IMG/VR virus record: IMGVR_UViG_3300030329_004698
Location: 1-34,283 of that record
DNA length: 34,283 bases
Direction: 5' to 3' (one strand)
Source: a virus
In this document: positions 32,644-34,283 of the stretch, piece after piece
How the letters are laid out: every line of letters begins with the position of its first letter
Position numbering within the stretch: position 1 is the stretch's first letter
Notes under the pieces: model-generated
Told to the model about the DNA's origin: nothing
The model's input: only the letters and a program-made list of their open reading frames with translations
The model's database searches: none
Made by a program: the position numbers and the translations under genes

Positions 32644-33384
32644 ATGCCAGGAGCAGCAATACCATTAGCGGGGAAAATAGCATTAGGAATGACAGGCGTG
32701 GGTATGATAAAATCATCTCAAGCGCAAAAAAAAATGACTCAACAGTCTGACGAAGCTTTACAGGCTCAACTTAAATTACAAAAAGAGCAAAGAGCTAGAT
32801 TAGACGAACAGAAGAAAATATATGAAGAGTTTCAATATACAAACCCGTACGCTAACGTTAAAAATTACTTTGGAAATTTAGAAAATCCTTATGAAGATTT
32901 AACAGTTAATCAACAAGCAGCAAGGTTTCAAATGCAACAAGCATCTCAACAGAGAGCTAACATAATGGAAACACTACGTGGCGCGGCTGGCACAAGTGGT
33001 GTAGCTGCTTTAGCTCAAACCTTAGCACAACAATCCGCTAAACAAGCACAAATGGTTTCTGCTGATATAGCTAGACAAGAACAAGCTAATTTACAAGCAA
33101 GAGCAAAAGCTCAATTATCGTTAGATACTTTAGAAGCAAAAGGAGCAACAATGGCGGAACAAGCTAAAATGGGTGGAGAAGCTATGGTACAACAAGCCGA
33201 GGCTTCTAGAGAAGCAACGTTACTTGGTATAGAATATGGCGCTTTAACAGGTGCTAATATGGGCGCACAGCAAGCTTATGCTAACCAAATGTCTAGTATG
33301 GTAGCGGCACAACAAATGACAGCTGATAGATGGTCAGCGGGTGCTGATATATTTACAACAGCTGAAAAATTAGACTGGTTTTAA
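32644..33384 (+). CDS. Putative internal virion/ejection protein (T7 gp14-like)
   Basis: A 246-residue protein with a Gly/Ala-rich hydrophobic N-terminus (AAIPLAGKIALGMTGVGMIK), then a long Ala/Gln-rich helical region (SQAQKKMTQQSDEALQAQLK, RFQMQQASQQRANIMETLRG, AAGTSGVAALAQTLAQQSAK). Small proteins with this layout form the outer part of the DNA-ejection conduit in podoviruses, T7 gp14 being the model. The N-terminal segment could insert into a membrane. The neighbouring large protein may be a further ejection protein. Confidence 0.6.
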   Translation: MPGAAIPLAGKIALGMTGVGMIKSSQAQKKMTQQSDEALQAQLKLQKEQRARLDEQKKIYEEFQYTNPYANVKNYFGNLENPYEDLTVNQQAARFQMQQASQQRANIMETLRGAAGTSGVAALAQTLAQQSAKQAQMVSADIARQEQANLQARAKAQLSLDTLEAKGATMAEQAKMGGEAMVQQAEASREATLLGIEYGALTGANMGAQQAYANQMSSMVAAQQMTADRWSAGADIFTTAEKLDWF

Positions 33385-33418
33385 TAAAAAACAAATAACA
33401 TTAAAAAAATAAAATATT

Positions 33419-34283
33419 ATGGCAAGTAAAGGAACAGGTGGTTTAACTGGAAGAGCTGACCCAACATTGGTAGCCGCGGCTACGCGTGCTGGCATGGCGG
33501 ACACTCCACCAGATTTAAGTACACAATACGGAGATTTAGCTAAAGTTTGGGGTGGTTTTTTTGAAAACACGGCAAAAATGAATAAAGCCCTAAGAGATAA
33601 GCGTGATCTAATAAACAAAAATCTAGATGAAATCTTTGAAGACTGGGACGAGTTGGCGGCGAATTTGAAAAATGAAAACGAGTTTGAAGAATTAAACAAG
33701 TTAATCACGGCACAGCGTCAAGAATTTATAGATAACAACGGTTTCGCTAATGATCCAGATGGTTTGAATAAGTGGAATCGTAAAAACATGCAAAGGTTGC
33801 AGGCGTTAGAAATAGTTGATGAAGGTATTAACGCTTATCAAACGGTTATAAAATCTGGTGAGTTTACAAAGCACGGCCAAACAACGGCCGAGTTAGCAAT
33901 GACTAATAATATAATAGCTTACCATAAAAACGAGAACGGCACGGCTGGGACAGCTAATATATCTTTTCAAAAAAATATTGATAATAATTTTAGGACTGAT
34001 TTTTTAATTAATGGAAAAAAATTACAAACTGAAGACTTTGAAAAATATAAAAAAAAACTAGGGGAGTACTACCAAAGAGAAGTAGATGCCGGAAATATAA
34101 AAGATGGAGACGTTATACGTTATGAAGACATGAACGGTGATTACGCGTACATTTCAAAAATAGATAATGAATATAAAATAAGAAGGGCTAAAGATTATAA
34201 AAAACACATAAAGCTTAAAGACCACGAGGTTCAAAGTAGCTTTGTAGAACTATACAACAACAATATAAATACAGCTGGTAGCG
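33419..34283 (+). CDS. Large virion-associated protein, cut by the window end
   Basis: A frame from ATG at 33419 (MASKGTGGLTGRADPTLVAA), preceded by AAAATAAAATATTATGG, and open for all 288 complete codons to the last base; the C-terminus is missing. The visible part is helical and charged (WGGFFENTAKMNKALRDKRD, EFEELNKLITAQRQEFIDNN) with later mixed segments. Following a gp14-like gene in a podovirus-type order, it is probably a large internal or ejection protein carried in the capsid. This is from position only; no lytic transglycosylase or protease motif is visible in the part seen. Confidence 0.6.
   Translation, partial: MASKGTGGLTGRADPTLVAAATRAGMADTPPDLSTQYGDLAKVWGGFFENTAKMNKALRDKRDLINKNLDEIFEDWDELAANLKNENEFEELNKLITAQRQEFIDNNGFANDPDGLNKWNRKNMQRLQALEIVDEGINAYQTVIKSGEFTKHGQTTAELAMTNNIIAYHKNENGTAGTANISFQKNIDNNFRTDFLINGKKLQTEDFEKYKKKLGEYYQREVDAGNIKDGDVIRYEDMNGDYAYISKIDNEYKIRRAKDYKKHIKLKDHEVQSSFVELYNNNINTAGS

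Overview
The window is part of a lytic-type phage genome, probably from a marine, podovirus-like phage infecting a Bacteroidota (Flavobacteriia-like) host. The phage call rests on a complete packaging and capsid set in order (terminase large subunit, portal, scaffold, major capsid protein, connector-like proteins, a giant nozzle-like tail protein, an internal virion protein). The host guess rests on start-codon context: almost every gene is preceded by A/T-only sequence ending in AAATTATG or AAATATG with no Shine-Dalgarno, as in Bacteroidota. The DNA is AT-rich, the genetic code looks standard (TAA, TAG and one TGA stop), and no tRNA, CRISPR array, integrase or transposase was seen. The gene order recalls crAss-like and related Bacteroidota podoviruses, but that placement is inference.

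Layout. (1) 1-1470: a leftward cassette of very small genes: a 47-aa lipoprotein, a 33-aa single-helix membrane protein, a 42-aa possibly secreted peptide and three small soluble proteins. Four copies of a 41-bp element, three of them 18-32 nt upstream of a start codon, look like a phage promoter family. (2) 1410-1755: the gene-free divergent junction with an A/T-only tract, a G-quadruplex-type G-rich run and imperfect direct repeats; a candidate origin or control region. (3) 1756-5006: a lysine-rich protein, a four-helix membrane protein, a small unknown, then groEL followed by an overlapping groES. (4) 5077-9983: three related small virion-type proteins, a winged-helix protein, a 19-aa basic peptide, two holin-type membrane proteins, two beta-rich proteins and a LamG-like lectin protein. 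(5) 9983-13780: small accessory proteins, a protein that looks like two fused GroES folds, a probable small terminase and TerL. (6) 13783-18875: portal, scaffold and major capsid protein, closed by a strong intrinsic terminator. (7) 18949-34283: a conserved unknown, two connector or ring-type proteins, the 2891-aa nozzle-like protein, two beta-module proteins, a GNAT-like protein, a T7 gp14-like internal protein and a large protein cut by the window end.

How it works together: the rightward block makes the virion, folds it (phage-encoded GroEL/GroES and possibly a tandem Cpn10-like accessory), packages DNA and permeabilises the membrane. The leftward cassette probably acts early, in host takeover or exclusion, but this is inferred only from gene size, membrane signals and promoter arrangement. 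The observations most worth following are the 41-bp promoter family, the divergent G-rich junction, the reversed groEL-groES pair with a Cpn10-like paralogue beside the terminase, and a recurring beta module found in the capsid, connector and tail proteins.
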